64,000 bases of DNA from Oscillospiraceae bacterium (GTDB taxonomy: Bacteria; Bacillota; Clostridia; Oscillospirales; CAG-272), in the NCBI GenBank assembly GCA_015063625.1, contig SVTT01000009.1, positions 1 to 64,000 on the forward strand, in the 5' to 3' direction. How positions within the stretch are numbered: the first letter of the stretch is position 1; each line of letters starts with the position of its first letter. Position numbers and translations under genes: made by a program. The notes under the pieces are model-generated. The model was not told where the DNA came from, made no database searches, and worked only from the letters and a program-made list of their open reading frames with translations. Below, piece by piece: positions 37,867 through 46,556 of this stretch.

Positions 37867-39066
37867 ATGCTGACGCTTGACAAGATCTATCAGGCGGCGT
37901 TCGTGCTGCGCGACGTGGCAAGAAGGACCGACCTGATCTATGCTCCCAACATGTCAAGGGATTTCGGGTGCGATCTCTATCTCAAGACCGAGAACCTGCA
38001 GGTGACGGGCAGCTTTAAATTAAGAGGCGCTTACTATAAGATCAGCCAGCTCTCCGAGGAGGAGAAGAAAAAGGGGATCATCGCCTGCAGCGCGGGCAAC
38101 CACGCACAGGGCGTGGCGCTTGCGGCGCAGAAAATGGGTATCAAGAGCGTGATCTGTATGCCCGACGGTGCTCCCATCAGCAAGGTGGAGGCAACCAAGT
38201 CCTACGGCGCTGAGGCATGCCTTGTCCCCGGAGCCTATGATGATGCCTATGCAAAGGCGTGCGCCCTGCGCGACGAAACCGGCGCGACCCTCATCCACCC
38301 CTTTGACGATGACGAGGTCATCGCAGGACAGGGCACCATCGGACTTGAGATCCTCGAGCAGATCAAGGATGCCGATGCGGTCGTTGTGCCGATCGGTGGC
38401 GGTGGACTCATTGCCGGTGTGGCATATGCCATCAAGCACCTGCGCCCCGACATCAAGGTGTACGGTGTGCAGGCGGAGCGCGCTGCCAGCATGGCAGAAA
38501 GCCGCCGCCTTGGCAAACAGATCACGCTGCAAAGCGTGTCCACCTTTGCCGACGGTATTGCCGTCAAGCACCCGGGCGACAAGACCTTTGCGCTCATCAG
38601 CGAGTATGTGGACGATGTCGTCACCGTGAGCGAGGATGAGATCGCCACCGCCATTCTGACGCTGATCGAGAAGCAGAAGATGATCGCCGAGGGCGCGGGC
38701 GCGGTCAGCGTTGCCGCCGTCATGTTCGACAAGCTCCCCGTGAAGGGCAAAAAGGTGGTCGCTGTGGTCTCGGGTGGCAACATTGATGTGAATATTCTCT
38801 CGCGCGTCATTACGCGTGGACTTGTTACCACGGGCAGAAATGCAACCCTGCAGATCGCCCTGGAGGATAAGCCCGGTCAGCTGCTTGGTGTGAGCAGCAT
38901 CATCTCGAAGTGCGGTGGCAACGTCGTCAGCGTGCATCACGAGCGCTCGGATGCCAACATGGCGGTCGCCAGCTGCTTCCTCAAGATCGGTATGGAGACC
39001 CGCGATTTTGAGCAGATCGAAGAAATACACAGGGAACTCACCGCCGCAGGCTTCAAAATCGTTTGA
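37867..39066 (+). CDS. ilvA: Threonine ammonia-lyase
   Basis: A 399-residue PLP enzyme that deaminates threonine to 2-oxobutyrate, the entry to isoleucine. PLP lysine at residue 51 in GSFKLRGAYYK; SAGNHAQGVAL and the glycine loop PIGGGGLIAG follow. A single ACT domain (about 325-399, LEDKPGQLLGVSSIIS) ends the protein, as in the shorter TdcB/IlvA type of Clostridia. Being inside the ilv operon argues for the biosynthetic role. A tandem repeat array begins 2 bases after its stop. Confidence 0.94.
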   Translation: MLTLDKIYQAAFVLRDVARRTDLIYAPNMSRDFGCDLYLKTENLQVTGSFKLRGAYYKISQLSEEEKKKGIIACSAGNHAQGVALAAQKMGIKSVICMPDGAPISKVEATKSYGAEACLVPGAYDDAYAKACALRDETGATLIHPFDDDEVIAGQGTIGLEILEQIKDADAVVVPIGGGGLIAGVAYAIKHLRPDIKVYGVQAERAASMAESRRLGKQITLQSVSTFADGIAVKHPGDKTFALISEYVDDVVTVSEDEIATAILTLIEKQKMIAEGAGAVSVAAVMFDKLPVKGKKVVAVVSGGNIDVNILSRVITRGLVTTGRNATLQIALEDKPGQLLGVSSIISKCGGNVVSVHHERSDANMAVASCFLKIGMETRDFEQIEEIHRELTAAGFKIV

Positions 39067-39067
39067 C

Positions 39068-39515
39068 GCGTGTCTATGGGCGCGAGCCGTCGCTCCCGTC
39101 GCTCGCGTATCGCATACGCCTGACGCGGCGCGATCGGCGCCTCTCATCCCAGATCCATCGCGTCAATCCCCACAGACGGCGGTTGCTTGCGAAAATTTTC
39201 AGAAATCTCGCGAAAACAAAGCAGAGAGCGTGTCTATGGGAGCGAGCCGTCGCTCCCGTCGCTCGGCGTATCGCATACGCCTGACGCGGCGCGATCGGCG
39301 CCTCTCATCCCAGATCCATCGCGTCAATCCCGACTGATAGCGGTCACTCGCGCGATTTCTTCAAAATCTCGCGAAAATAACGAGGCACACGTCCGCAGGG
39401 CGCGAGCCGTCGCTCCCGTCGCTCGGCGTATCGCATACGCCAAGCGGCGCGATCGCTACCATCCCACAATACATCCCATCCGTCAACATGAGTAACGGTT
39501 GCAGCACCTTTGCGA
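39068..39515. repeat. Tandem array of three 160-bp units
   Basis: Units begin at 39068, 39228 and 39388 (the third shorter and more divergent). Each carries GAGCCGTCGCTCCCGTCGCTCG, split here as GAGCCGTCGCTC and CCGTCGCTCG, followed by the palindrome GTATCGCATACGC and a CGCGAAAA-rich stretch. Units 1 and 2 are nearly identical over the first 110 bases. Frames are open through the array, but 160 is not a multiple of 3, so the repeated peptides are artefacts. Fills the gap between ilvA and ridA. Confidence 0.88.
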
Positions 39516-39538
39516 CCATGCACAAAAGGAGAAATAAT

Positions 39539-39910
39539 ATGAAACAAATTGCAACCGACAAGGCACCTGCCGCCATCGGACCCTATTCACAGGGGCTTGA
39601 CCTTGGCAACCTCGTGTTCGTTTCGGGGCAGATCCCCGTTGATCCCGCGACGGGAAAGATGCCGGAAGCTGTTGAGGAGCAGGCCGTCCAAGCATTGACC
39701 AACCTGAAAAATGTGCTTGCCGCCGCAGGGCTCGGCATGGAGTGCGTTGTCAAGACGGTCGTCTTTCTTGCCGATCTTGCCGATTTTGCCACGGTAAACC
39801 GAATTTATGAATCTTTTTTCAAGGCTCCCTTCCCTGTACGCAGCTGTGTACAGGTTGCTGCCATTCCGAAGGGCGCAAAGCTGGAGATCGAATGCATCGC
39901 CGCAAGATAA
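39539..39910 (+). CDS. ridA: RidA-family enamine/imine deaminase
   Basis: A 123-residue RidA (YjgF) protein. It hydrolyses reactive 2-aminoacrylate and 2-aminocrotonate released by PLP enzymes such as IlvA. The motif AIGPYSQGLDLGNLVFVSGQ opens the protein, and the catalytic Arg lies in FPVRSCVQVAAIPKGAKLEIE. ATG 39539 follows AAAAGGAGAAATAAT. Placement just after ilvA fits its protective role; a strong terminator closes the transcript. Confidence 0.95.
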   Translation: MKQIATDKAPAAIGPYSQGLDLGNLVFVSGQIPVDPATGKMPEAVEEQAVQALTNLKNVLAAAGLGMECVVKTVVFLADLADFATVNRIYESFFKAPFPVRSCVQVAAIPKGAKLEIECIAAR

Positions 39911-39916
39911 GCGGTG

Positions 39917-39958
39917 AAAAACCGCCCGACGCACGCAACAGTGCGTCGGGCGGTTTTT
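39917..39958 (+). terminator. Terminator of the ilv-leu-ridA operon
   Basis: ACCGCCCGACGCAC pairs with GTGCGTCGGGCGGT around a short loop, preceded by AAAA and followed by TTTTT: a very strong rho-independent terminator. Confidence 0.93.
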
Positions 39959-40327
39959 CTCATAAGCGTAAAAACGCGACGTAATTGGAAAAGAAAAAAC
40001 AAAATCGAACTAATTCTGGAAAATAAATTTTGAAAAGTGGAAAAAATCAAATCGTAAAATGGAAAATCGGCGCAGAGAAGGCTCCGCTTTTCCTGCGAGG
40101 CTCGGCGCATGCCCATGTGTCCTCGAGGGGGCGCGCCCACCACAGAGGAAGACAGACGGCGTGCCCTGCGCGGCGTACCGAGGTCCGTTGCAAAAAAACA
40201 CCTGGCGTTGGCGTGCATAAAGCCTTGACCTTTTCAAATAAAAATTCAATTTTTGCGGCCAGCTCCCCAAATTTGGCGCGTTTTTGAAAAAACTTCATTT
40301 ATTCTATAAATATCTCGTGAAAACCTC
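39959..40327. other. Intergenic region between ridA and the arg promoter
   Basis: About 370 bases. The first third is AT-rich, the middle (40070-40200) GC-rich with REP-like character, and the last part AT-rich again with CATTTATTCTATAAATAT near 40294-40313, which could be a weak second ARG box. I see no gene. Confidence 0.5.
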
Positions 40328-40356
40328 TTGACAAGGTGGTGGAAAATGTGTATAAT
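40328..40356 (+). promoter_or_regulatory. Promoter of the arginine operon
   Basis: TTGACA (40328-40333), 17-bp spacer, TATAAT (40351-40356). Confidence 0.9.
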
Positions 40357-40379
40357 AGCCGTATATTCTTGTTTTAGGA

Positions 40380-40393
40380 TGAATAAATATTCA
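40380..40393 (+). promoter_or_regulatory. ARG box (ArgR/AhrC operator)
   Basis: TGAATAAATATTCA is a perfect match to the core ARG-box palindrome known for ArgR/AhrC. It sits about 25 bases after the -10 box, around the early transcribed region, where a bound arginine repressor would block transcription. The argR gene is not in the window. Confidence 0.85.
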
Positions 40394-40415
40394 TCTTTAT
40401 GCGAAAGGATCGGAC

Positions 40416-41351
40416 GTGAAAAAGGTATTTATCGACGGTAGCGCGGGCACGACGGGCTTGCGCATCAAGGACCGTCTTTCTCTGCGCTCGGACATCACAC
40501 TGCTGACGCTGCCTGAGGAATTGCGAAAGGACACCGAGGCGCGGCGCGAGCTGCTGAACCGTGCGGACATTGCGTTCCTCTGTCTGCCGGATGACGCCGC
40601 ACGCGAGGCGGTATCTCTCATCGAGAACCAAGGGACGGCGGTGATCGACACCTCCACCGCACATCGCACGGCAGATGGCTGGACCTATGGCTTTCCCGAG
40701 CTTGTGGGGAACGAGCAGGTGGCGGCATCACGCCGCATTGCGAATCCCGGCTGTCATGCCAGCGGCGTTGTGGCGCTGGTGGCACCTTTGGTGCGCGCGG
40801 GGCTGATCGAGCCGACCGTGGCACTGACGGCATTTTCTCTTACGGGCTACTCGGGAGGCGGCAAAAAAATGATCGCCGCATACGAGGGGGCGGATCGAGA
40901 TCCTCTCCTTGCGGCACCGAGACAATACGCCCTCGGGCAGACCCACAAGCACCTCCCCGAGATCAAGGTGATGTGCGGCACTGAGCGTGCCCCTGTCCTT
41001 TGCCCGATCGTGGGGGACTTTTACGCGGGCATGGAGGTCACAGTGCCTCTCTTTGCCGATCAGGTGAGGGGTGGCATCAAGGAGATCGGCGAGGTGTACC
41101 GCGAGGTCTACGGGACAGGGCTTGTCCGCTTTGTGCACGATGCCGACGAGGCAGGCTTTCTTTCCGCCGCGGCGTTTGCCGGGCGTGACGACATGCAGCT
41201 GACCGTCACGGGCAATGAGGAGCGCATGCTTCTCGTGGCGCGATTTGACAATCTTGGCAAGGGTGCATCGGGCGCCGCCATCCAGAACATGAACATTTTG
41301 CTTGGTCTTGACCAAGCGACAGGATTGAACATCGGGGAGGAATCGGTATGA
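40416..41351 (+). CDS. argC: N-acetyl-gamma-glutamyl-phosphate reductase, type 2
   Basis: A 311-residue NADPH-dependent reductase of the short type 2 (AGPR_2). IDGSAGTTGLRIKDRL opens the Rossmann fold, and the catalytic Cys is in RIANPGCHASG (near residue 112). Starts at GTG 40416 with AAAGGAT upstream. First gene of argCJBDF; its stop overlaps argJ by 4 bp. Type 2 enzymes are about 35 residues shorter than the E. coli type. Confidence 0.93.
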   Translation: MKKVFIDGSAGTTGLRIKDRLSLRSDITLLTLPEELRKDTEARRELLNRADIAFLCLPDDAAREAVSLIENQGTAVIDTSTAHRTADGWTYGFPELVGNEQVAASRRIANPGCHASGVVALVAPLVRAGLIEPTVALTAFSLTGYSGGGKKMIAAYEGADRDPLLAAPRQYALGQTHKHLPEIKVMCGTERAPVLCPIVGDFYAGMEVTVPLFADQVRGGIKEIGEVYREVYGTGLVRFVHDADEAGFLSAAAFAGRDDMQLTVTGNEERMLLVARFDNLGKGASGAAIQNMNILLGLDQATGLNIGEESV

Positions 41352-42568
41352 AACTCATCAAGGGCGGCGTTTGCGCCGCGGCGGGCTTCCGTGCAAACGG
41401 CATTCATTGCGGCATCCGCAAAAACAAAACGAAAAAGGATCTCGCACTCATCGTCAGTGACGTTCCCGCAGCTGCGGCTGCGGTCTATACCACCAATCTT
41501 GTCAAGGGCGCGCCCCTGCGCGTGACCAAGGCACATCTTGCCGACGGCAGAGCACAGGCGGTGATCTGCAACAGCGGCAACGCCAACACCTGCAACGCCA
41601 ACGGCGTAGAGATCGCCGAGGCGATGAGCGTGCTGGTTGCCGACGCGGTTTCGGTCAAAAAGGAGGATGTGGTGGTCGCCTCCACGGGCGTGATCGGTCA
41701 GCCCCTTGACATCACGCCGATTGCCAAGGGCATGGAGGCACTGGCGGCAGGTCTTTCGGCAGATGCCGAGGGAGGCAAAGCCGCAGCGGATGCGATCATC
41801 ACCACCGATACTGTGGCAAAGGAGGTCGCCGTGGAATTTACGCTTGGCGGCAAGACCTGTCACCTCGGCGGTATTGCCAAGGGCAGCGGCATGATCCACC
41901 CCAACATGGCGACCATGCTGGTCTTTATGACCACCGATGTCGCCATCTCGCCCGCGATGCTGCAAAAGGCGCTTTCGGGCGACATCGCGACCACCTTCAA
42001 CATGATCAGCATTGACGGTGACACCTCGACCAACGATATGGTGACCGTGCTTGCCAACGGCTTGGCAGGGAATGATGAGATCACTGAGGAGGGTGCGGAT
42101 TTTGATACCTTCATGCGTGCGCTCAACACGGTATCGATCCAGCTCTGCCGCATGATCGCGGGGGATGGCGAGGGTGCGACAAAGCTGCTTGAATGCAAGG
42201 TCACGGGAGCTCCCACGCTTGAGGATGCTAAGAAGGTGGCAAAGAGTGTCATCTGCTCCAGCCTGCTGAAATCTGCCATGTTCGGTGCGGATGCCAACTG
42301 GGGACGCGTGCTTTGTGCCATCGGATACAGCGGTGCCAACGTGGACGTCGATGCCATCGACGTGGCGTTCCGTTCGCCGAAAGGAACGGTAGCGGTATGC
42401 GAAAGCGGTGCGGGGATTGAGTTTTCCGAGGAGCTTGCCAAGGAGATCCTCCTTGAAAAGGAGATCGAGATCCTTGTTTCGCTCGGCAAGGGCGCGTTCG
42501 ATGCCACCGCATGGGGCTGCGACCTGACGTATGACTATGTCAAGATCAACGGTGATTACCGTACATGA
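41348..42568 (+). CDS. argJ: Bifunctional ornithine acetyltransferase / N-acetylglutamate synthase
   Basis: A 406-residue self-cleaving enzyme that recycles the acetyl group from acetylornithine to glutamate. The autoproteolysis site HPNMATMLVF puts the nucleophilic Thr at residue 189, which would give alpha and beta chains. CNSGNANTCNANG near residue 78 is also typical. Whether it is mono- or bifunctional cannot be told from sequence; no argA is nearby, which favours the bifunctional form. Confidence 0.94.
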   Translation: MKLIKGGVCAAAGFRANGIHCGIRKNKTKKDLALIVSDVPAAAAAVYTTNLVKGAPLRVTKAHLADGRAQAVICNSGNANTCNANGVEIAEAMSVLVADAVSVKKEDVVVASTGVIGQPLDITPIAKGMEALAAGLSADAEGGKAAADAIITTDTVAKEVAVEFTLGGKTCHLGGIAKGSGMIHPNMATMLVFMTTDVAISPAMLQKALSGDIATTFNMISIDGDTSTNDMVTVLANGLAGNDEITEEGADFDTFMRALNTVSIQLCRMIAGDGEGATKLLECKVTGAPTLEDAKKVAKSVICSSLLKSAMFGADANWGRVLCAIGYSGANVDVDAIDVAFRSPKGTVAVCESGAGIEFSEELAKEILLEKEIEILVSLGKGAFDATAWGCDLTYDYVKINGDYRT

Positions 42569-42575
42569 GGTTGTT

Positions 42576-43448
42576 ATGAAGGATCAGTTTTCCAACGCCG
42601 AGCGCGCACAGGTGCTTGCCCAGGCGTTACCCTATATTCAGCGCTATTACGGAAAGGTCGTCGTTGTCAAGTACGGCGGCAATGCCATGATCAACGAGGA
42701 GCTGAAGCAGCAGGTCATGGAGGATATCGTGCTCCTGCATCTTGTTGGCGTCAAGATCGTGCTGGTGCATGGCGGCGGCCCCGAGATCAACGATCTGATG
42801 CAGCGGCTCGGCAAGAAGGCGGAGTTTGTTGACGGGCTTCGCGTGACCGACAAGGAAACCGTGGACATCGTGCAGATGGTGCTGGCGGGCAAGGTCAACA
42901 AGAGCCTTGTAAACCTTGTGGAGATGAAGGGCGGCAAGGCGATGGGCATCTCGGGTATCGACGGCAGGCTCATTGAGGCAGAGCCCAAGGATCGCCGTCT
43001 TGGCTACGTCGGCAACATCGTCAAGGTGAATATCGACCCCGTCATCGACCTTCTTGAAAATGATTATATTCCCGTCATTTCCACCGTGGGCTGCGACCGT
43101 GAGGGAAATACCTATAACATCAACGGGGACACGGCGGCGGCGTTCATTGCGGGCGCGCTTCGCGCCAAGCGCCTGATCATGATGACCGATATCGCGGGCA
43201 TCCTGACTGACAAAAACGACCCCTCCACCCTGATCCCCGAGCTGACGGTTTCGGAGGCGAGAGGACTTTTTGACAGCGGTATCATCTCGGGCGGCATGAT
43301 CCCCAAGGTCAACTGCTGCATCGAGGCGATCGAGCGCGGCGTAAAGAACGTGATCATCATGGACGGCTGCGTGCCCCACTCCATCCTGATGGAGATCCTG
43401 ACCGACGAGGGCGCGGGCACCATGGTCAAGGGAGATGAAGGAAAATGA
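42576..43448 (+). CDS. argB: Acetylglutamate kinase
   Basis: A 290-residue amino-acid kinase phosphorylating N-acetylglutamate. VVKYGGNAM (near residue 30), VLVHGGGPEIN (near 63), NINGDTAAAFIAGAL and the C-terminal ISGGMIPKV are visible. The N-terminal extension of about 25 residues before the kinase fold is like that of arginine-sensitive hexameric enzymes. ATG 42576 follows GAGGTTGTT; the longer frame from 42531 lies within argJ. Confidence 0.95.
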   Translation: MKDQFSNAERAQVLAQALPYIQRYYGKVVVVKYGGNAMINEELKQQVMEDIVLLHLVGVKIVLVHGGGPEINDLMQRLGKKAEFVDGLRVTDKETVDIVQMVLAGKVNKSLVNLVEMKGGKAMGISGIDGRLIEAEPKDRRLGYVGNIVKVNIDPVIDLLENDYIPVISTVGCDREGNTYNINGDTAAAFIAGALRAKRLIMMTDIAGILTDKNDPSTLIPELTVSEARGLFDSGIISGGMIPKVNCCIEAIERGVKNVIIMDGCVPHSILMEILTDEGAGTMVKGDEGK

Positions 43449-44611
43449 CCGACATTAGGGAGCTGGATCGGGCGTACGTTGCGCCTACCTACAACCGTTT
43501 TCCCGTGGTGATCGAATCGGGCAAGGGCTCGGTGGTCATAGACGATGCGGGAAAGGAATATATTGACATGGGCTCGGGGATCGCCGTAACCTCCTTCGGC
43601 ATTGCGGATGAGGAATGGGCAAGCGCGGTGAGCGCACAGCTGTTGCGCGTTCAGCACACCTCCAACCTTTACTACACAGCACCGTGTGCCGAGCTTGCAA
43701 GAGAATTATGTACGCGAACGGGGCTGAAAAAGGTCTTTTTCTCCAATTCGGGTGCCGAGGCAAACGAGTGTGCCATCAAGGCGGCGCGCAAATATGCCGC
43801 CGAGAAAAAGGGCGCGGAGTATTATACCATCGTCACGCTGGAAAACAGCTTTCACGGCAGGACGCTCACCACGCTTGCCGCAACGGGGCAGACGCATTAT
43901 CACGAGCTCTTTCGTCCCCTTACCCCCGGCTTTGTCCATACCCCCGCAAACGATGCCGAGGCGCTGATCGCCACGGCGCGTGCGCACAAGGCGGCGGGCA
44001 TCATGCTCGAATGCGTGCAGGGCGAGGGCGGCGTAAACCGTCTTGATCCCGATTTCGTGACCCGTGTGGCGGCATTCGCCAAGGAAGAGGACATTGTTCT
44101 GATCATCGACGAGGTGCAAACGGGTAATGGCAGAACGGGTGAGCTTTACGCCTTCATGCATTACGGCATCACGCCCGATGTGGTGACCACGGCAAAGGGG
44201 CTTGGCGGGGGACTGCCCATCGGCGCCACGATGCTGGGCGAAAAGGTGGAGTCTGTTTTCTCCTACGGCGACCACGGCTCGACCTTCGGGGGCAACCCCG
44301 TGGCGGCGGCAGGTGCGCTCAACATTCTTTCACGCATCGATGAGCGCATGCTCCTTGAGGTGCGCGAGAAGAGTGCCTATATCTTCGGACGGCTTTCGGG
44401 TGCCGAGGGCATTCGCTCGGTCAGCGGTATGGGTCTGATGATCGGCGTGGAGACCGAGAAAAGCGCCTCCGACGTCGTGCGGGGCTGTATGGAGCGCGGC
44501 GTGCTCGTGCTGACGGCAAAAGCCAAGGTGCGGCTGCTTCCTGCACTCAATATCCCCTATGACGTACTGGAAAAAGCCATCGACGTAATTCTTTCGGTAT
44601 GTGCGGAATAA
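43445..44611 (+). CDS. argD: Acetylornithine aminotransferase
   Basis: A 388-residue class III PLP aminotransferase. [19 protein letters not shown] (near residue 100), the Asp of [14 protein letters not shown] (near 220) and the PLP Lys in [14 protein letters not shown] (near 250) are present. Overlaps argB by 4 bp. Converts N-acetylglutamate semialdehyde to acetylornithine. Confidence 0.94.
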   Translation: MTDIRELDRAYVAPTYNRFPVVIESGKGSVVIDDAGKEYIDMGSGIAVTSFGIADEEWASAVSAQLLRVQHTSNLYYTAPCAELARELCTRTGLKKVFFSNSGAEANECAIKAARKYAAEKKGAEYYTIVTLENSFHGRTLTTLAATGQTHYHELFRPLTPGFVHTPANDAEALIATARAHKAAGIMLECVQGEGGVNRLDPDFVTRVAAFAKEEDIVLIIDEVQTGNGRTGELYAFMHYGITPDVVTTAKGLGGGLPIGATMLGEKVESVFSYGDHGSTFGGNPVAAAGALNILSRIDERMLLEVREKSAYIFGRLSGAEGIRSVSGMGLMIGVETEKSASDVVRGCMERGVLVLTAKAKVRLLPALNIPYDVLEKAIDVILSVCAE

Positions 44612-44622
44612 GGAGTACTGTT

Positions 44623-45609
44623 ATGAATAAAAAGCATTTTTTGAAGCTGCTTGACTTCACCCCTGCCGAGATCGGGGAGCTCCTTGATCTTGCGGCAGAG
44701 CTGAAGGCAAAAAAGAAGGCGGGCATACCGCATCGCCTGCTTGAGGGGAAAAGCATCGCCCTCATTTTTGAAAAGACCAGCACGCGTACGCGCTGCGCCT
44801 TCGAGGTCGCGGCAACCGATCTTGGCATGCACGCGGTCTATCTTGACCCCAAGGGCTCGCAGATCGGTAAAAAGGAAAGCATTGCCGATACGGCGCGCGT
44901 GCTTGGCAGAATGTTTGACGGTATCGAATACCGCGGCTTCGGACAGGAGATCGTGGAGCAGCTGGCAAAATATGCGGGCGTTCCCGTCTGGAATGGCTTG
45001 ACGAACGAATACCATCCCACCCAGATCCTTGCCGATTTTCTCACCATCAGGGAGCATTTTGGCACGCTGAAGGGCAAAAAGCTGGTCTATATGGGGGATG
45101 CGCGCTACAACATGGGCAACTCGCTGATGGTGGGCTGTGCCAAGATGGGTATGCACTTTGTGGCGGCAGCCCCCCGCGCCTATTTCCCCGATCCCTCCCT
45201 CATCGCCGCCTGCGAGGCGATCGCCAAGGAAACGGGGGCGGTGCTGGAGCTTATTGAGGATCCCGCAGCGGCTGTCGTGGGTGCCGATGTCATCTATACC
45301 GACGTCTGGGTATCGATGGGCGAGCCCGACAGCGTCTTTGCCGAGCGCATTGCGGCGCTCTCTCCCTACCGCGTGACCATGAAGCTGATGGAGCTTGCCG
45401 GCAAGCAGTGCCGCTTTATGCACTGTCTGCCCGCCTTCCACGATCTCGGCACCGAGATCGGCAGAGAGATCCACGAAAAGTTTGGTATCGACTGCATGGA
45501 GGTGACCGACGAGGTCTTTGAGAGTGACCGTTCGATCGTCTTTGACGAGGCGGAGAACCGCATGCACACCATCAAGGCAGTGATGGCGGCAACCCTTTTG
45601 GCAAATTGA
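44623..45609 (+). CDS. argF: Ornithine carbamoyltransferase
   Basis: A 328-residue transferase making citrulline. The carbamoyl-phosphate loop FEKTSTRTR (near residue 46), HPTQILADF and the ornithine-binding HCLPAFHD (near 267) are seen. ATG 44623 follows AAGGAGTACTG; the longer frame starts within argD. Last gene of the operon; argG and argH are not in the window. Confidence 0.95.
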   Translation: MNKKHFLKLLDFTPAEIGELLDLAAELKAKKKAGIPHRLLEGKSIALIFEKTSTRTRCAFEVAATDLGMHAVYLDPKGSQIGKKESIADTARVLGRMFDGIEYRGFGQEIVEQLAKYAGVPVWNGLTNEYHPTQILADFLTIREHFGTLKGKKLVYMGDARYNMGNSLMVGCAKMGMHFVAAAPRAYFPDPSLIAACEAIAKETGAVLELIEDPAAAVVGADVIYTDVWVSMGEPDSVFAERIAALSPYRVTMKLMELAGKQCRFMHCLPAFHDLGTEIGREIHEKFGIDCMEVTDEVFESDRSIVFDEAENRMHTIKAVMAATLLAN

Positions 45610-45611
45610 AC

Positions 45612-45648
45612 AGTGCGGCGGACCGACAAGGTCCGCCGCCGATTTTTA
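45612..45648 (+). terminator. Terminator of the arginine operon
   Basis: Perfect 10-bp stem (GCGGCGGACC / GGTCCGCCGC) with a 5-base loop followed by GATTTTT. Confidence 0.92.
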
Positions 45649-45728
45649 TCATAGCCGTCGTATCAAAGAAGTGATGGGTGCCGAAGGTGCCGACACAGCC
45701 GACAGGCAGGACTTCCTGTCATCTCCTC

Positions 45729-45757
45729 TTGCAAAGCGCAGTGCTTGTGTTTATAAT
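45729..45757 (+). promoter_or_regulatory. Promoter of the response-regulator gene
   Basis: TTGCAA (45729-45734), 17-bp spacer, TATAAT (45752-45757), 33 bases before the start codon. Confidence 0.8.
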
Positions 45758-45790
45758 GGAAATGACGAATTCGAAAAAGGAGGCTTTTGC

Positions 45791-46444
45791 ATGAAACAGA
45801 TCCTGATCGTTGATGACGATATTCATATCGGCAACATGATAGAGGAGGTCCTTGCAAGGGAGGGCTATGGTGTTTTGCGCGCATATTCCGGCACGGAGGC
45901 GCTGATGCTGCTGTCAAAAAGAACCCCCGATCTTGTGCTGCTTGATCTGATGCTTCCGGGGCTTTCGGGGGAGGAGCTTTTGCCAAAGATCAAAGGTGTT
46001 CCCGTGATCGTGGTCAGTGCCAAAATTGACGTGGATAACAAGGTGGAGCTCCTGCTTGGGGGCGCGGTGGATTACGTGACGAAGCCCTTCAACGTGCGGG
46101 AATTGCTTGCAAGGATCGCAGTGTCGCTGCGCGGGATGACCAAGCAGACAGCGCCCCTCTATTTCGATAACATTACCCTGAATGCGGCGAGTTGCGCCGT
46201 GTACGTTGACGAGACCGAGATCAAGCTGACACGCACGGAGTTTGCCATCCTCAAATATCTGATGCAAAACAGCACGCAGGTGGTATCCAAATCGCAGCTC
46301 CTCGAGCACATCAGCGTCGACACCCCCGATTGCACCGAAGGGTCGCTCAAGATCCACGTCAGCAATCTCAGGAAAAAGCTTCGTGACGCGTCGGGAAAAG
46401 ACTACATTGAAGCCGTTTGGGGCATCGGTTTTAAGCTAAGATAA
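45791..46444 (+). CDS. OmpR/PhoB-family response regulator
   Basis: A 217-residue regulator. Receiver domain (1-115): acidic pair in VDDDIHI, phosphoacceptor Asp at residue 52 in LLDLMLPG, and YVTKPF with the conserved Lys. The C-terminal winged helix (about 125-217) ends in AVWGIGFKL. ATG 45791 follows AAAAAGGAGG; the longer frame from 45671 spans the promoter. It pairs with the histidine kinase three genes later and probably binds the phased repeats before the ABC genes. Confidence 0.94.
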   Translation: MKQILIVDDDIHIGNMIEEVLAREGYGVLRAYSGTEALMLLSKRTPDLVLLDLMLPGLSGEELLPKIKGVPVIVVSAKIDVDNKVELLLGGAVDYVTKPFNVRELLARIAVSLRGMTKQTAPLYFDNITLNAASCAVYVDETEIKLTRTEFAILKYLMQNSTQVVSKSQLLEHISVDTPDCTEGSLKIHVSNLRKKLRDASGKDYIEAVWGIGFKLR

Positions 46445-46469
46445 GGCGAAAAAGCCGCATCGCGGAAAT

Positions 46470-46526
46470 CTTTACGAAATCTTAACCCTTTTCTTTACCG
46501 CCGCCTTAACGCCCCTTTGCTACAAT
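46470..46526 (+). promoter_or_regulatory. ABC-operon promoter with four phased CTTWAC repeats
   Basis: CTTTAC at 46470, CTTAAC at 46481, CTTTAC at 46493 and CTTAAC at 46505 recur every 11-12 bases, one helical turn, ending 10 bases before a TACAAT -10 box (46521-46526). There is no good -35 box. This is the layout of a promoter activated by OmpR-type dimers bound to direct repeats; the regulator encoded just upstream is the likely binder. Confidence 0.75.
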
Positions 46527-46556
46527 GGTGGCAACATCTAAAAGGAGGAGTTCAAG

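Noticed and set aside
39068-39515. CRISPR array
   Set aside because: Units are long, similar throughout and not separated by unique spacers; no cas genes are present.
39063-39547. Several Arg/Ser-rich open frames in the 160-bp repeats
   Set aside because: The repeat length is not a multiple of 3, so frames change from unit to unit; they are by-products of the repeat.
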